A stretch of DNA of 64,000 nucleotides, from contig NZ_LNCD01000123.1 in NCBI RefSeq assembly GCF_001542405.1, positions 188,501 to 252,500 on the forward strand. The letters run 5' to 3'. A model generated the notes under the pieces. It searched no databases and had not been told where the DNA came from. It saw only the letters and a program-made list of their open reading frames with translations. The stretch comes from Rhizobium altiplani. GTDB taxonomy: Bacteria; Pseudomonadota; Alphaproteobacteria; Rhizobiales; Rhizobiaceae. The position numbers were made by a program, and so were the translations under genes. Positions 12,196 to 20,482 of this stretch are shown in pieces (within the stretch, counting starts at the first letter, position 1; the number at the start of each line of letters is the position of its first letter).

Positions 12196-13386
12196 ATGGA
12201 TCACGTTAACACAGCGCCGATGGTTAGAAGCGGCTACGTAACGAAGAACAGGATAGCGGTTTCGCTGCTGTTTCTCGTCAATGGCTTCATCGTTGGCTGC
12301 TGGGCGCCGAAAATTCCCGAATTCGCAGAGCGCCTGCAGCTGAGCAAGTTTCAGTTGGGTCTGATGATCCTGGTTCTTGGTGTCGGTTCGCTTACCCTGA
12401 TGCCAATCGCGGGGGCGCAAATCGCGCGCTATGGCTCGAAACTTGTCGCGCAGATCGCTGCGGTGTGCCTTCTGCCTGCGCTGCTTGCACTGACGCTTGC
12501 GCCGAACGTTGCGACAGGGGCGATCTCGATCTTTCTGTTTGGCGGCTTCATGGGAGCCATGGACGTTGCCATGAATGCGAATGCGGTTGCGGTCGAGCAA
12601 TCGATGCGGCGGTCGATCATGTCCTCGTGCCACGCCTTCTGGAGTTTGGGCGGTTTGATCGGCGCCGGCCTCGGTGGCCTGCTGATCGCCAAGGTCGGTG
12701 TGCTCTGGCATGCGCAGATTGCGACTGCGCTTGCGGCGATCGTTCTGGGCGTCGCCTGGAGGATGATCCTCGCGGACCCTCCGCATCCCGACGAGAAGAA
12801 GGAAAAGCTTCGGCTGCCACTGGTGCCGCTGCCGTGGCTGATCGGCTTGATGGCGCTGTTCTCCATGGTTCCCGAGGGCGCGGTGCTGGATTGGGGCGCG
12901 CTCTACCTGCGTGAGGAACTGGGAGCATCGGTGGCGCTTTCCGGCTTCGGCTTTGCGGCGTTTTCGCTGACGATGTCGGTCATGCGGTTTGGCGGCGATC
13001 TTGTTCGCGACCGGCTTGGCGGCGTGTTGACGCTTAGGATCTGCACGCTGTTTGCGATATCAGGCATGCTGCTCGCCGCCTTTGCGCCCAATGCGGAAAT
13101 TGCGATCCTGGGCTTTGCGCTTTGCGGCATCGGGATCTCGAACATGGTTCCGATTGCGTTTTCGGCTGCCGGCAATATTCCGGGCCTGCGCGCCGGCATT
13201 GGCCTCTCTGTGGTAACCACCATGGGCTATTCCGGAATGTTGGTGGCTCCCTCCGCGATCGGCTTTGTGGCGGAGCATATCGGATTCAGTGTCGTCTTCA
13301 TGGCGTTGCCGGTGTTGCTTGTCGTCGTACTGCTGTTCTCGAACCTTGCACGCTATGCCGACGGCATCTCGGGTGGCGGTCACTGA
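12196..13386 (+). CDS. MFS transporter (YbjJ/fucose-permease-like)
   Basis: A 396-residue twelve-helix major facilitator. The N-terminus (residues 10-50) reads NRIAVSLLFLVNGFIVGCWA then PKIPEF, typical of the YbjJ-like subgroup, and a conserved MNANAVAVE segment occurs in helix 4. The start is ATG 12196 with GGGAAGAG 5 bases upstream. Located directly after a DeoR regulator, it may import or export a sugar or its derivative; the substrate is unknown. Confidence 0.85.
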   Translation: MDHVNTAPMVRSGYVTKNRIAVSLLFLVNGFIVGCWAPKIPEFAERLQLSKFQLGLMILVLGVGSLTLMPIAGAQIARYGSKLVAQIAAVCLLPALLALTLAPNVATGAISIFLFGGFMGAMDVAMNANAVAVEQSMRRSIMSSCHAFWSLGGLIGAGLGGLLIAKVGVLWHAQIATALAAIVLGVAWRMILADPPHPDEKKEKLRLPLVPLPWLIGLMALFSMVPEGAVLDWGALYLREELGASVALSGFGFAAFSLTMSVMRFGGDLVRDRLGGVLTLRICTLFAISGMLLAAFAPNAEIAILGFALCGIGISNMVPIAFSAAGNIPGLRAGIGLSVVTTMGYSGMLVAPSAIGFVAEHIGFSVVFMALPVLLVVVLLFSNLARYADGISGGGH

Positions 13387-13481
13387 GACGGCTCCAAGTA
13401 AAAGTGATGTGCGGGGCGGTTGACAACAAAGCGGGCATGATCCACCTGAAAGACACGAATTTCAGGGGTTCAAGACTCTAT

Positions 13482-14732
13482 ATGTCTTCTGCTGCAGATT
13501 TTGATCCGAAGCCGCGCCGCGCATCCGTTGCGGTCGATGTTGGTGGTGTCATCGTGGGTGGGGGCGCGCCTGTTGTCGTCCAGTCGATGACGAATACCGA
13601 CACTGCGGATATCGACTCCACCGTTGCGCAGGTGGCGGCTCTTTTCAAATCGGGGTCCGAGATTGTCCGCATCACCGTCGACCGCGACGAGAGCGCGGCC
13701 GCGGTTCCGAAAATTCGCGAACGGCTGCTGCGCCTTGGCATGGACGTCCCGCTCGTCGGTGATTTCCACTACATCGGCCACAAGCTTCTTGCCGACCATC
13801 CGGCTTGCGCCGAGGCGCTGGCGAAATACCGTATCAATCCGGGCAACGTCGGCTTCAAGGACAAGAAGGACAAGCAGTTCGGCGACATCATCGAGATGGC
13901 GATCCGCTACGACAAGCCGGTGCGCATTGGCGTGAACTGGGGCTCGCTGGATCAGGAATTGCTGACGGCGCTGATGGACCAGAACGCCGAGGCCGGGTCA
14001 CCGCTCTCGGCGCGCCAAGTGACGCGTGAGGCGATCGTGCAGTCCGCCTTGATCTCGGCCAATCTGGCCGAAGAGATCGGTCTGCCGCGCAACCGGATCA
14101 TTCTGTCGGCCAAGGTCAGCCAGGTCCAGGATCTGATCGCCGTCTATTCGATGCTCTCCGAACGCTCCGACCATGCCCTGCATCTCGGCCTTACCGAAGC
14201 CGGCATGGGCAGCAAGGGGATCGTCGCTTCATCGGCTGCCATGGGCTATGTGCTGCAGCAGGGGATCGGCGATACGATCCGCGTGTCGCTGACGCCGGAG
14301 CCGAATGGCGACCGGACGCGCGAAGTGCAGGTTGCCCAGGAGCTGCTGCAGGTGATGGGCTTCCGCCAGTTCGTGCCTGTCGTTGCGGCTTGTCCCGGCT
14401 GCGGGCGCACGACCTCGACCGTATTCCAGGAACTGGCGCAGAACATCCAGAACGACCTTCGCAAGAACATGCCGGTCTGGCGCGAGAAATATCCGGGTGT
14501 CGAAGCGCTGAACGTTGCGGTCATGGGCTGCATCGTCAACGGACCAGGTGAAAGCAAGCACGCCGACATCGGCATCTCCCTGCCCGGCACCGGCGAAACG
14601 CCGGCGGCGCCGGTGTTCATCGACGGCAAGAAGGCGTTGACCCTGCGCGGACCGAACATCGCTTCTGACTTTGAGGCGCTCGTGGTCGACTACATCGAAA
14701 AGCGCTTCGGGCAGAAGACGGCCGCCGAATAA
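13482..14732 (+). CDS. ispG: 4-hydroxy-3-methylbut-2-en-1-yl diphosphate synthase (flavodoxin)
   Basis: Penultimate enzyme of the MEP isoprenoid pathway, converting MEcPP to HMBPP with a [4Fe-4S] cluster. The 416-residue protein shows the TIM-barrel part (VVVQSMTNTDTADID; VPLVGDFHYIGH) and the C-terminal cluster domain with CPGCGRTT and MGCIVNGPGESK supplying the three cysteine ligands. ATG 13482 gives the usual alphaproteobacterial N-terminus (SSAADFDPKPRR); an ATG at 13437 would add 15 residues. A TTGACA near 13420 may be its -35 element. A prenyl-diphosphate synthase lies close by on the other strand. It converges with the LysE gene, 18 bases between stops. Confidence 0.95.
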   Translation: MSSAADFDPKPRRASVAVDVGGVIVGGGAPVVVQSMTNTDTADIDSTVAQVAALFKSGSEIVRITVDRDESAAAVPKIRERLLRLGMDVPLVGDFHYIGHKLLADHPACAEALAKYRINPGNVGFKDKKDKQFGDIIEMAIRYDKPVRIGVNWGSLDQELLTALMDQNAEAGSPLSARQVTREAIVQSALISANLAEEIGLPRNRIILSAKVSQVQDLIAVYSMLSERSDHALHLGLTEAGMGSKGIVASSAAMGYVLQQGIGDTIRVSLTPEPNGDRTREVQVAQELLQVMGFRQFVPVVAACPGCGRTTSTVFQELAQNIQNDLRKNMPVWREKYPGVEALNVAVMGCIVNGPGESKHADIGISLPGTGETPAAPVFIDGKKALTLRGPNIASDFEALVVDYIEKRFGQKTAAE

Positions 14733-14750
14733 AGCGGCAATCGAAAACGC

Positions 14751-15389
14751 TCAGATTCGGCTGGTCAGCAGCTTCAGCCCCGCAACACAGTAGAAGGCGG
14801 CCATAGCCCCTTCGATCCAGCGGCGTATGTTGCGGTAAATCTTCAACGCATGTGGTGTCGAGAACAACACTGCGTATCCCATGAAGACGGTAAAGCCTGT
14901 CACCATGCACACTCCGCTGATCAGGCCGGCGACGGGTGCCGGCGCGCCCTGCGGCATGCCGAGCGCGATGATCGCCAGCCATGCGAAGATGGCCTTCGGA
15001 TTGGTGATGTGGATACCATAGCCGCGCAGCAACAGGGCCCGCGTCGAAAGGTTCTTCTGCACGACAGCTGTCGGCAGGTCATTGTTGGCGCGTACGGCCT
15101 TGAAGGCCTTGTAGGCGAGATAAAGCAGATAGAGGCCGCCGAAGACCTTCAGGATCTCAAGCGCGATGGCGTAGGTCTGGAGGATGGTCGCAAGACCGAG
15201 AGCGGCGGCGCATGCCCAGGTGAACGAACCCGCGAAGATGCCAAGCGCGATGGTCATGCCTGCCTTCCGGCCATGCGTCATCGACGTCGACACGATGGCC
15301 ATGATTGCCGGGCCAGGGCTGATGACGGCGATCAGATAGGCGACGTAGGCCGGCAGGATCTGCGGCAGGTAGGTCAGGATCTCATGCAT
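14751..15389 (-). CDS. LysE/RhtB-family amino acid exporter
   Basis: A 212-residue inner-membrane protein with about six hydrophobic helices and the family N-terminus (AVISPGPAIMAIVSTSMTHGRKAG), which contains the conserved SPGP. Members export amino acids or homoserine lactones; the substrate is not evident. It is a single gene, convergent with ispG and with no partner in its direction. Confidence 0.88.
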   Translation of the reverse strand: MHEILTYLPQILPAYVAYLIAVISPGPAIMAIVSTSMTHGRKAGMTIALGIFAGSFTWACAAALGLATILQTYAIALEILKVFGGLYLLYLAYKAFKAVRANNDLPTAVVQKNLSTRALLLRGYGIHITNPKAIFAWLAIIALGMPQGAPAPVAGLISGVCMVTGFTVFMGYAVLFSTPHALKIYRNIRRWIEGAMAAFYCVAGLKLLTSRI

Positions 15390-15505
15390 CTTGCGTCTCT
15401 TGTTCGGCCACTCGGCTATTGCCGGTTTTTTTGGCCCGGCTCCAAGCGAACGACAAGGGACTGCATCTCGTCAGGTGGCGGAAATATTGTCTCGGTGACG
15501 CTTTT

Positions 15506-16420
15506 TCAGCTCTTGCGTCCGGCAATGAAGCGAGCTGCTTCAGTCAGAACTGTGCCGCGCCCGGCATAGGGAGACAGCAGTGCTTCGGCCTCGCGCACAT
15601 GCTCGGCAAGCTTGGCTTCCGCCCATGCCATGCCGTGCAGTGCCACCAATGTGCCCTTGCTGCGACCGGCGTCCTTACCCGTCGCCTTGCCCATTGTGGC
15701 TGCATCGGAGGTGAGATCGAGAATGTCGTCCGCGAGCTGGAAGGCGAGGCCGATCCTCTCGCCGAACTGACGCAGTCGTGTACGATCCTCTGGCGAAGCG
15801 CCGGCAATGATGGCGCCGGCTTCGCAGGCAAAGCGGATGAGCGCGCCTGTTTTCATGGCCTGCAGCGTCACGATGCCTTGTTCGTCCGGCGCTTGCTTCT
15901 CGGCGGCAAGGTCGAGTGCCTGACCGCCTGCCATGCCTCCGATGCCTGCGGCTCGCGCCAGCGCGAGCGTCAACACCACTTTGGCGGCATCGGGCAATTT
16001 CGTTTCGGGCGCAGCGATGATGTCAAAGGCATAGGTGAGCAGACTATCGCCAGTGAGGATGGCGGTCGCCTCATCGTAGGCGATGTGCACGGTCGGTTTG
16101 CCTCGACGCAGGTCGTCGTCGTCCATTGCCGGCAGATCGTCGTGAACCAGCGAATAACAGTGCACGCATTCGAGTGCCGCGCCCACACGCAGCGCCGCGT
16201 CTCTGTCCCCGCCGAGCAGCGATGCCGCCTCGATGACCAGGAAAGGGCGGAGCCGCTTGCCGCCGTTCAGGCTGGCATAGTGCATGGCTGAACGCAGCCG
16301 TTCCGGACGGACGATCTCGCCGTTCAATACGGATGATGACAGCAGAGTGTCGAGCACAGCCTCGACCTCGCGCGCGGTGGCCGTCAATCTGGCTTCGAAT
16401 GTTTCAGAGCTTGCGTCCAT
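15506..16420 (-). CDS. ispA: Polyprenyl (farnesyl/geranylgeranyl) diphosphate synthase
   Basis: A 304-residue trans-prenyltransferase. The first aspartate-rich motif is in the segment SLVHDDLPAMDDDDLRRG, the second is FQLADDILD, and the substrate-binding GGKRLRP precedes them. The loop between the two D residues has the longer DDxxxxD spacing typical of bacterial farnesyl diphosphate synthases. Start ATG 16420; reading upstream to 16537 adds 39 unrelated residues. It is divergent from mtgA. The product could be FPP or GGPP; FPP is more likely from the motif. Confidence 0.88.
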   Translation of the reverse strand: MDASSETFEARLTATAREVEAVLDTLLSSSVLNGEIVRPERLRSAMHYASLNGGKRLRPFLVIEAASLLGGDRDAALRVGAALECVHCYSLVHDDLPAMDDDDLRRGKPTVHIAYDEATAILTGDSLLTYAFDIIAAPETKLPDAAKVVLTLALARAAGIGGMAGGQALDLAAEKQAPDEQGIVTLQAMKTGALIRFACEAGAIIAGASPEDRTRLRQFGERIGLAFQLADDILDLTSDAATMGKATGKDAGRSKGTLVALHGMAWAEAKLAEHVREAEALLSPYAGRGTVLTEAARFIAGRKS

Positions 16421-16584
16421 GGCGCGCTGTTTGGCATGAGCTGCCTTCCCTCTGCAACGGAATTGTCGATCATCCGGCGAAGATTTCCTTTGTCTCTGGC
16501 AATGCCAGTTCGCAAACGGTATGGAGGAGAAGGGCAAGAGACTGGGTCGGGGAATTGGACATCACGCCGGAGAGAGAGGAAAGC

Positions 16585-17301
16585 ATGACCGTGCCGTTTC
16601 ACAGGCACGCGTTGTTTTGGCTCAAGGGCCGGCCCGTGATCATGCGCATCGCTCTCGCACTGGCGGCGCTCGTCATTCTTCCCTATGTCCTGATTGTCCT
16701 CTATCTGCTGCCTTTCGTTCACCCCGTTTCCACGCTCATGCTTCGCGATCTGGTGCTGCTGCGCGGCTACGACCGGCAATGGGTATCGCTCGACGATATC
16801 TCGCCGGTTCTCGTCCAGTCGGTGATGATGTCCGAGGATGGACAATATTGCTTCCACGGCGGTGTCGATTGGGGCGAGATGCGGATGTTGTTGGAGGATA
16901 CGCTGAGCGGCCAGGCGACCCGTGGCGGCAGTACGATCCCGATGCAGACGGTGAAGAACCTGTTCCTGTGGAATAGCCGGTCCTTCGTTCGCAAGGCGAT
17001 GGAGCTGCCGTTGGCTGTGACCGCAGATTTCGTCTGGTCGAAGCGGCGCCTGATGGAGATCTATCTCAACATTGCCGAATGGGGGCCGGGGATATACGGC
17101 ATCGAGGCCGCGGCACGTCACCATTTCAACGTGCCGGCATCGAAATTGACCAGTCGGCAGGCCGCTCTTCTTGCCGTGTCGCTTCCCAACCCCTTCGATC
17201 GCAACGCCGGCAAGCCCGGGCGTGGCTTGCGACGGCTCGCCGGCCTGATCGAGCGGCGCGCACGAGGGTCGGGCGATTACATCAGATGCATTTATGATTG
17301 A
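16585..17301 (+). CDS. mtgA: Monofunctional biosynthetic peptidoglycan transglycosylase
   Basis: Polymerises lipid II glycan strands at the inner membrane. The 238-residue protein has one N-terminal membrane anchor (about residues 20-44), then the GT51 motifs: SEDGQYCFHGGVDW carries the catalytic glutamate, RGGSTIPMQTVKNLFLW is motif 2, and RRLMEIYLNIAEWG-GIYGIEAAARHHF follows. The start is ATG 16585 after GAGAGAGGA. It is divergent from the prenyl synthase that ultimately supplies the lipid carrier. The order mtgA-rpmF nearby is familiar from rhizobial chromosomes. Confidence 0.94.
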   Translation: MTVPFHRHALFWLKGRPVIMRIALALAALVILPYVLIVLYLLPFVHPVSTLMLRDLVLLRGYDRQWVSLDDISPVLVQSVMMSEDGQYCFHGGVDWGEMRMLLEDTLSGQATRGGSTIPMQTVKNLFLWNSRSFVRKAMELPLAVTADFVWSKRRLMEIYLNIAEWGPGIYGIEAAARHHFNVPASKLTSRQAALLAVSLPNPFDRNAGKPGRGLRRLAGLIERRARGSGDYIRCIYD

Positions 17302-17398
17302 TATCGCAATAAGTCGTTGGTGCTCATGAGTGTCATCTGGCATTCGTGCTTTAAAATTATGGACGGAAATCCCGCCATCAACGACCGGATTACCAGCG

Positions 17399-18118
17399 AT
17401 GATTTCTGCCCTTTCGCCCAGCCTTCTGACCTATTCCGCCATTCATAATCCTGTCCCGCCGAGGCATCTCGGGACCCGCTACGACGCAACTGGGACGTTT
17501 CTGCGCGAGCCCGGCAATACGGTCGTCTGTCATCTGGTCGAGGGATCGCGCTCGCAGCAGGCGATCGTTGAAGCGCGTGAGACGTTTCTGGCGATGCCGG
17601 AAGCTTCGCAGTTCGCCTTCACGCCGATCTCCAGCCTGCACATGACCCTGTTTCAGGGTATTATCGAGTATCGCCGCACGCCGCCTTATTGGCCGGCGGA
17701 TGTGGCGTTTGACACTGGGATCGAGCGCATGAATGAGATCTTTCTGGATCGGTTGCAATTCTTCGAGCCACTGGGCCCGTTTGAGGTTGAAGTCACGGAG
17801 GTCACGCCAGTCGGACTTGCGGTGGACGGCATTACCGCAGCGGACCGGCGGATCATGAAGGAATGGCGTGATGCGTTCGCCCCTGTGTTCGGTTACCGGC
17901 ACCCGGATCATGACACCTATGCATTCCACGTCACATTCTGCTATCCGATCGCGAGGCTGCCGGAAGCGGCGCTCCCGGCATGGCAGGCTATGCTCGATAG
18001 CGTGCTTGCCACACTGCGCGAAACCGCTCCGGTGATAGAATTGAAGCCTCCGGCCTTCTGCTCTTTCGACGATATGAACCATTTCGATGAGCGGCTTGTG
18101 TTCGCGCCTGCAGCGTAA
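17399..18118 (+). CDS. DUF1868-like protein of the 2H-phosphoesterase fold
   Basis: A 239-residue protein of unknown substrate. Two H-x-T motifs are visible, LHMTLFQG about 80 residues in and FHVTFCYP about 95 residues later. This duplicated HxT arrangement defines the 2H phosphoesterase superfamily (LigT, cyclic phosphodiesterases), suggesting hydrolysis of a cyclic phosphate or phosphodiester. ATG 17399 is chosen; a GTG at 17330 is an alternative giving 23 more residues. The GST gene starts 11 bases downstream, so the two are likely cotranscribed. Confidence 0.72.
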   Translation: MISALSPSLLTYSAIHNPVPPRHLGTRYDATGTFLREPGNTVVCHLVEGSRSQQAIVEARETFLAMPEASQFAFTPISSLHMTLFQGIIEYRRTPPYWPADVAFDTGIERMNEIFLDRLQFFEPLGPFEVEVTEVTPVGLAVDGITAADRRIMKEWRDAFAPVFGYRHPDHDTYAFHVTFCYPIARLPEAALPAWQAMLDSVLATLRETAPVIELKPPAFCSFDDMNHFDERLVFAPAA

Positions 18119-18129
18119 AGGGAGATTTC

Positions 18130-18777
18130 ATGGACAAGCTCACGCTCTACATCGGCAACAAGAACTATTCGTCCTGGTCGCTTCGGCCATGGATCGCCAT
18201 GACGGCCGCTGGCATTCCCTTCGAGGAGGTGCTGGTTCCCTTCGATTTTCCCGCCGGCAATCCGCGCTTCAGGGAGTTCTCGCCAACGGGGCAGGTCCCT
18301 GTGCTTCAGCACGGCGATGTTCGTGTCTGGCAGTCACTGGCGATCATCGAATATGTTGCCGAACTCTTCCCGGAAGCCGGGATATGGCCAAAGGAGCGTG
18401 GGAAGCGAGCGGTCGCGCGCGCTGTTTCCATGGAAATGCTTGCGGGTTTCAGAGCCCTGCGGAGCGCTTGCCCGATGAATATCCGGCGGCCGAAGGGCAA
18501 GATCGCGCTTGCTGACGGGGTCATGGCCGATGTCGCCCGCATCGAGACGATCTGGCGCGACCTGCGCGCCCACTCCGGCGGGCCGTTCCTTTCTGGCGGT
18601 TTTTCAGGCGCCGACGCGATGTTCGCGCCGGTTGTCAGTCGTTTCGAGGTATACGACCTGGTATCTGCCGGCGACACGCTCAGTTATATTGCAGCCGTCA
18701 AGGCGCATCCCGCCTGGAAAAAGTGGGAAGAGGCGGCGCGAGCCGAGCCCTGGATTGTCGAGGAAGACGAGGTCTGA
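18130..18777 (+). CDS. Glutathione S-transferase family protein
   Basis: A 215-residue soluble protein. The N-terminal thioredoxin-like domain is recognisable (LTLYIGNKNYSSWSLRPWIA, then GQVPVLQHGDVRVWQSLAIIEYVAE) and is followed by an all-helical C-terminal domain. The SS pair near residue 15 occupies the usual catalytic serine or cysteine position of bacterial GSTs. Start ATG with GGGAGA 5 bases upstream. It probably shares a transcript with the 2H-like gene before it. Confidence 0.87.
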   Translation: MDKLTLYIGNKNYSSWSLRPWIAMTAAGIPFEEVLVPFDFPAGNPRFREFSPTGQVPVLQHGDVRVWQSLAIIEYVAELFPEAGIWPKERGKRAVARAVSMEMLAGFRALRSACPMNIRRPKGKIALADGVMADVARIETIWRDLRAHSGGPFLSGGFSGADAMFAPVVSRFEVYDLVSAGDTLSYIAAVKAHPAWKKWEEAARAEPWIVEEDEV

Positions 18778-18817
18778 CCCTTGAATCGCAGGAATCTCAA
18801 AAAATAAGCTTGGGGAC

Positions 18818-18846
18818 TGGTCAAGCCCCCTCAAGGCATGTATAAG
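18818..18846 (+). promoter_or_regulatory. Probable sigma-70 promoter of rpmF
   Basis: TGGTCA (18818-18823), 17-base spacer, TATAAG (18841-18846). It lies 88 bases before the rpmF start and no other gene intervenes. Confidence 0.45.
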
Positions 18847-18933
18847 CGCGCAAAATTTCCGAAATCGCGACACGTCGTTTCGGCCGCCGGTCTGGCCGTA
18901 GGATGTGTTTGCCCGTGAAGTGGAGTAAGAGAA

Positions 18934-19119
18934 ATGGCTGTACCGAAGAGAAAAACGAGCCCGTCCAAGCGCGGTATGCGCCGCTCTGCCGACGCGCTGA
19001 AGGCTGCGACCTACGTTGAAGACAAGAACTCCGGCGAACTGCGCCGTCCGCACCATATCGATCTGAAGACCGGTATGTATCGCGGCCGTCAGGTTCTGAC
19101 GCCGAAGGAAAGCGCATAA
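18934..19119 (+). CDS. rpmF: 50S ribosomal protein L32
   Basis: A 61-residue basic ribosomal protein. The N-terminus MAVPKRKTSPSKRGMRRSAD is the bacterial L32 signature, and the alphaproteobacterial continuation RPHHIDLKTGMYRGRQVL is present. It lacks the zinc-binding cysteines found in some other L32 forms, as is normal for this group. It has its own promoter candidate and a terminator directly after it, so it is probably expressed alone. Confidence 0.97.
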   Translation: MAVPKRKTSPSKRGMRRSADALKAATYVEDKNSGELRRPHHIDLKTGMYRGRQVLTPKESA

Positions 19120-19152
19120 TACATTTGCGCTCCGTCTGGGTAAGACTTGCGA

Positions 19153-19182
19153 GGTCGGCCATGTGCCGGCCTTTTGCTTTTT
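19153..19182 (+). terminator. Intrinsic terminator of rpmF
   Basis: Stem GGTCGGC / GCCGGCC with one G-U pair and a 5-base loop, followed by TTTTGCTTTTT. Confidence 0.7.
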
Positions 19183-19266
19183 CCGACGACAGATACATTC
19201 TTTGGATGGCTTGAAGTCACGCGGCGATTTACGGCACTATTCTCTCGCTGGGGGAGATATTGCCAC

Positions 19267-19671
19267 ATGTTCAATGCTATACCGCTGATGATTATTCCGT
19301 TCATTCTCTACAATATGTCGATGCTGGGCTTGATGGGCGGCGGCGGGCTTCCATCGCTCGAAAACGATGTCATCGTTTTGTCGATGATTTCGGGGGCCAT
19401 GTGGAGCATGTCGCTCGGCGACCTCTTCATCGTCATCGCGCTTGCAGTCCTGTTCTTCGAAATACTGAAGGCGACCCGCTATTACGGCAGCCTTACCAAT
19501 CACATGTTGTCGATGCTCGTCTTTATTGCCTTCCTGGTCGAGTTTCTCCTCGTCCAGGATGCGGCCACCCAGGTTTTCTTCATCCTGATGACGATTGTGT
19601 TGATCGATGTGATTGGCGGCTTTGCCGTATCTATTCGCACCGCCAGGCGCGATGTTTCGATCGGGCTCTGA
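19267..19671 (+). CDS. Small four-helix membrane protein, unknown function
   Basis: A 134-residue hydrophobic protein with about four membrane segments (residues 5-25, 35-63, 78-98, 102-122). ATG 19267 follows GGGGGAGA with suitable spacing. The sequence around residues 50-62 (SLGDLFIVIALAV) and EILKATRYYG resembles conserved uncharacterised proteins in rhizobia. It ends three bases from the phaR stop (convergent). No function is claimed. Confidence 0.75.
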   Translation: MFNAIPLMIIPFILYNMSMLGLMGGGGLPSLENDVIVLSMISGAMWSMSLGDLFIVIALAVLFFEILKATRYYGSLTNHMLSMLVFIAFLVEFLLVQDAATQVFFILMTIVLIDVIGGFAVSIRTARRDVSIGL

Positions 19672-19674
19672 CGC

Positions 19675-20247
19675 TTAGAGACTATCGAGCTTGTTCTGAA
19701 GGGCGCGCAGTTGTTCCTTCAGCTCGTCGATGTCCTTTGCTTCCGCTTTGCGGCTCTCCTTGGCCGGTGGCGTCATGAACGGCGAGAACATCTGCATGGC
19801 CTGCTGGAACATCTCGGTATTGCGACGGACCTGGTCTTCGACCAATTGCATCGGCAGTTGCAGGTTCTTGCCGATCGGCGTTTCGCCGAAAGCGCGCGTG
19901 ACCTGCTCGCGCATCTGCGCCTGCTGTTCTGTAAAGGCGCGCATGGAGTGTTCCAGGAAGCTCGGTACGACCATCTGCATCTGGTCGCCGTAATAGGTAA
20001 TCAGCTGGCGGAGGAACGAGATCGGCAGGAGCGTGTTGCCCGTCTTGGATTCCTGTTCGAAAATGATTTGTGTCAGTACCGAGTGGGTAATGTCGTCCCC
20101 GCTCTTTGCATCCTGGACCGTAAAATCCTCCCCCTTCTTTACCATCTCCGCCAGGTCTTCCAACGTTACGTAAGTGCTGGTACCTGTGTTGTAGAGGCGG
20201 CGATTGGCGTATTTCTTGATTACGATCTGCCCGTCATTCTTCGCCAT
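19675..20247 (-). CDS. phaR: Polyhydroxyalkanoate synthesis repressor PhaR
   Basis: A 190-residue DNA- and granule-binding regulator of polyhydroxybutyrate metabolism. The N-terminal domain has the diagnostic IVIKKYANRRLYNTGTSTYVTLEDLA segment, and the central part (LTQIIFEQESK) matches the PHB-accumulation regulatory repeat. The C-terminus is a charged coiled coil (KDIDELKEQLRALQNKLDSL). It is divergent from phaA, which it would be expected to influence. Confidence 0.94.
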   Translation of the reverse strand: MAKNDGQIVIKKYANRRLYNTGTSTYVTLEDLAEMVKKGEDFTVQDAKSGDDITHSVLTQIIFEQESKTGNTLLPISFLRQLITYYGDQMQMVVPSFLEHSMRAFTEQQAQMREQVTRAFGETPIGKNLQLPMQLVEDQVRRNTEMFQQAMQMFSPFMTPPAKESRKAEAKDIDELKEQLRALQNKLDSL

Positions 20248-20282
20248 ATCAGTCTCCCGAAGCCCGTCTGATTGTTATGGAA

Positions 20283-20300
20283 ATTCCTCCACGGAGGAAT
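20283..20300. promoter_or_regulatory. 18-bp palindrome in the phaR/phaA divergent region
   Basis: ATTCCTCC-AC-GGAGGAAT, a perfect 8-bp inverted repeat 36 bases upstream of phaR. It may be an operator or, in RNA, a hairpin. Confidence 0.4.
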
Positions 20301-20482
20301 GTAGACGCAAACGAAGCCCAGTGACAATCTCTTTGTGCGATGCGGCAACCCCTTTTGCAGCAGAGATAATTTGCCCTAGCCTAAGCAGTGCCTAAAATTG
20401 AATGTTAGCGTCTTGTCGTTTGACTTGGCGCTGAAGCTTTGTCAGTTTCCTCTGTATCTGATGGAGCTAACAGGAGATCGTC

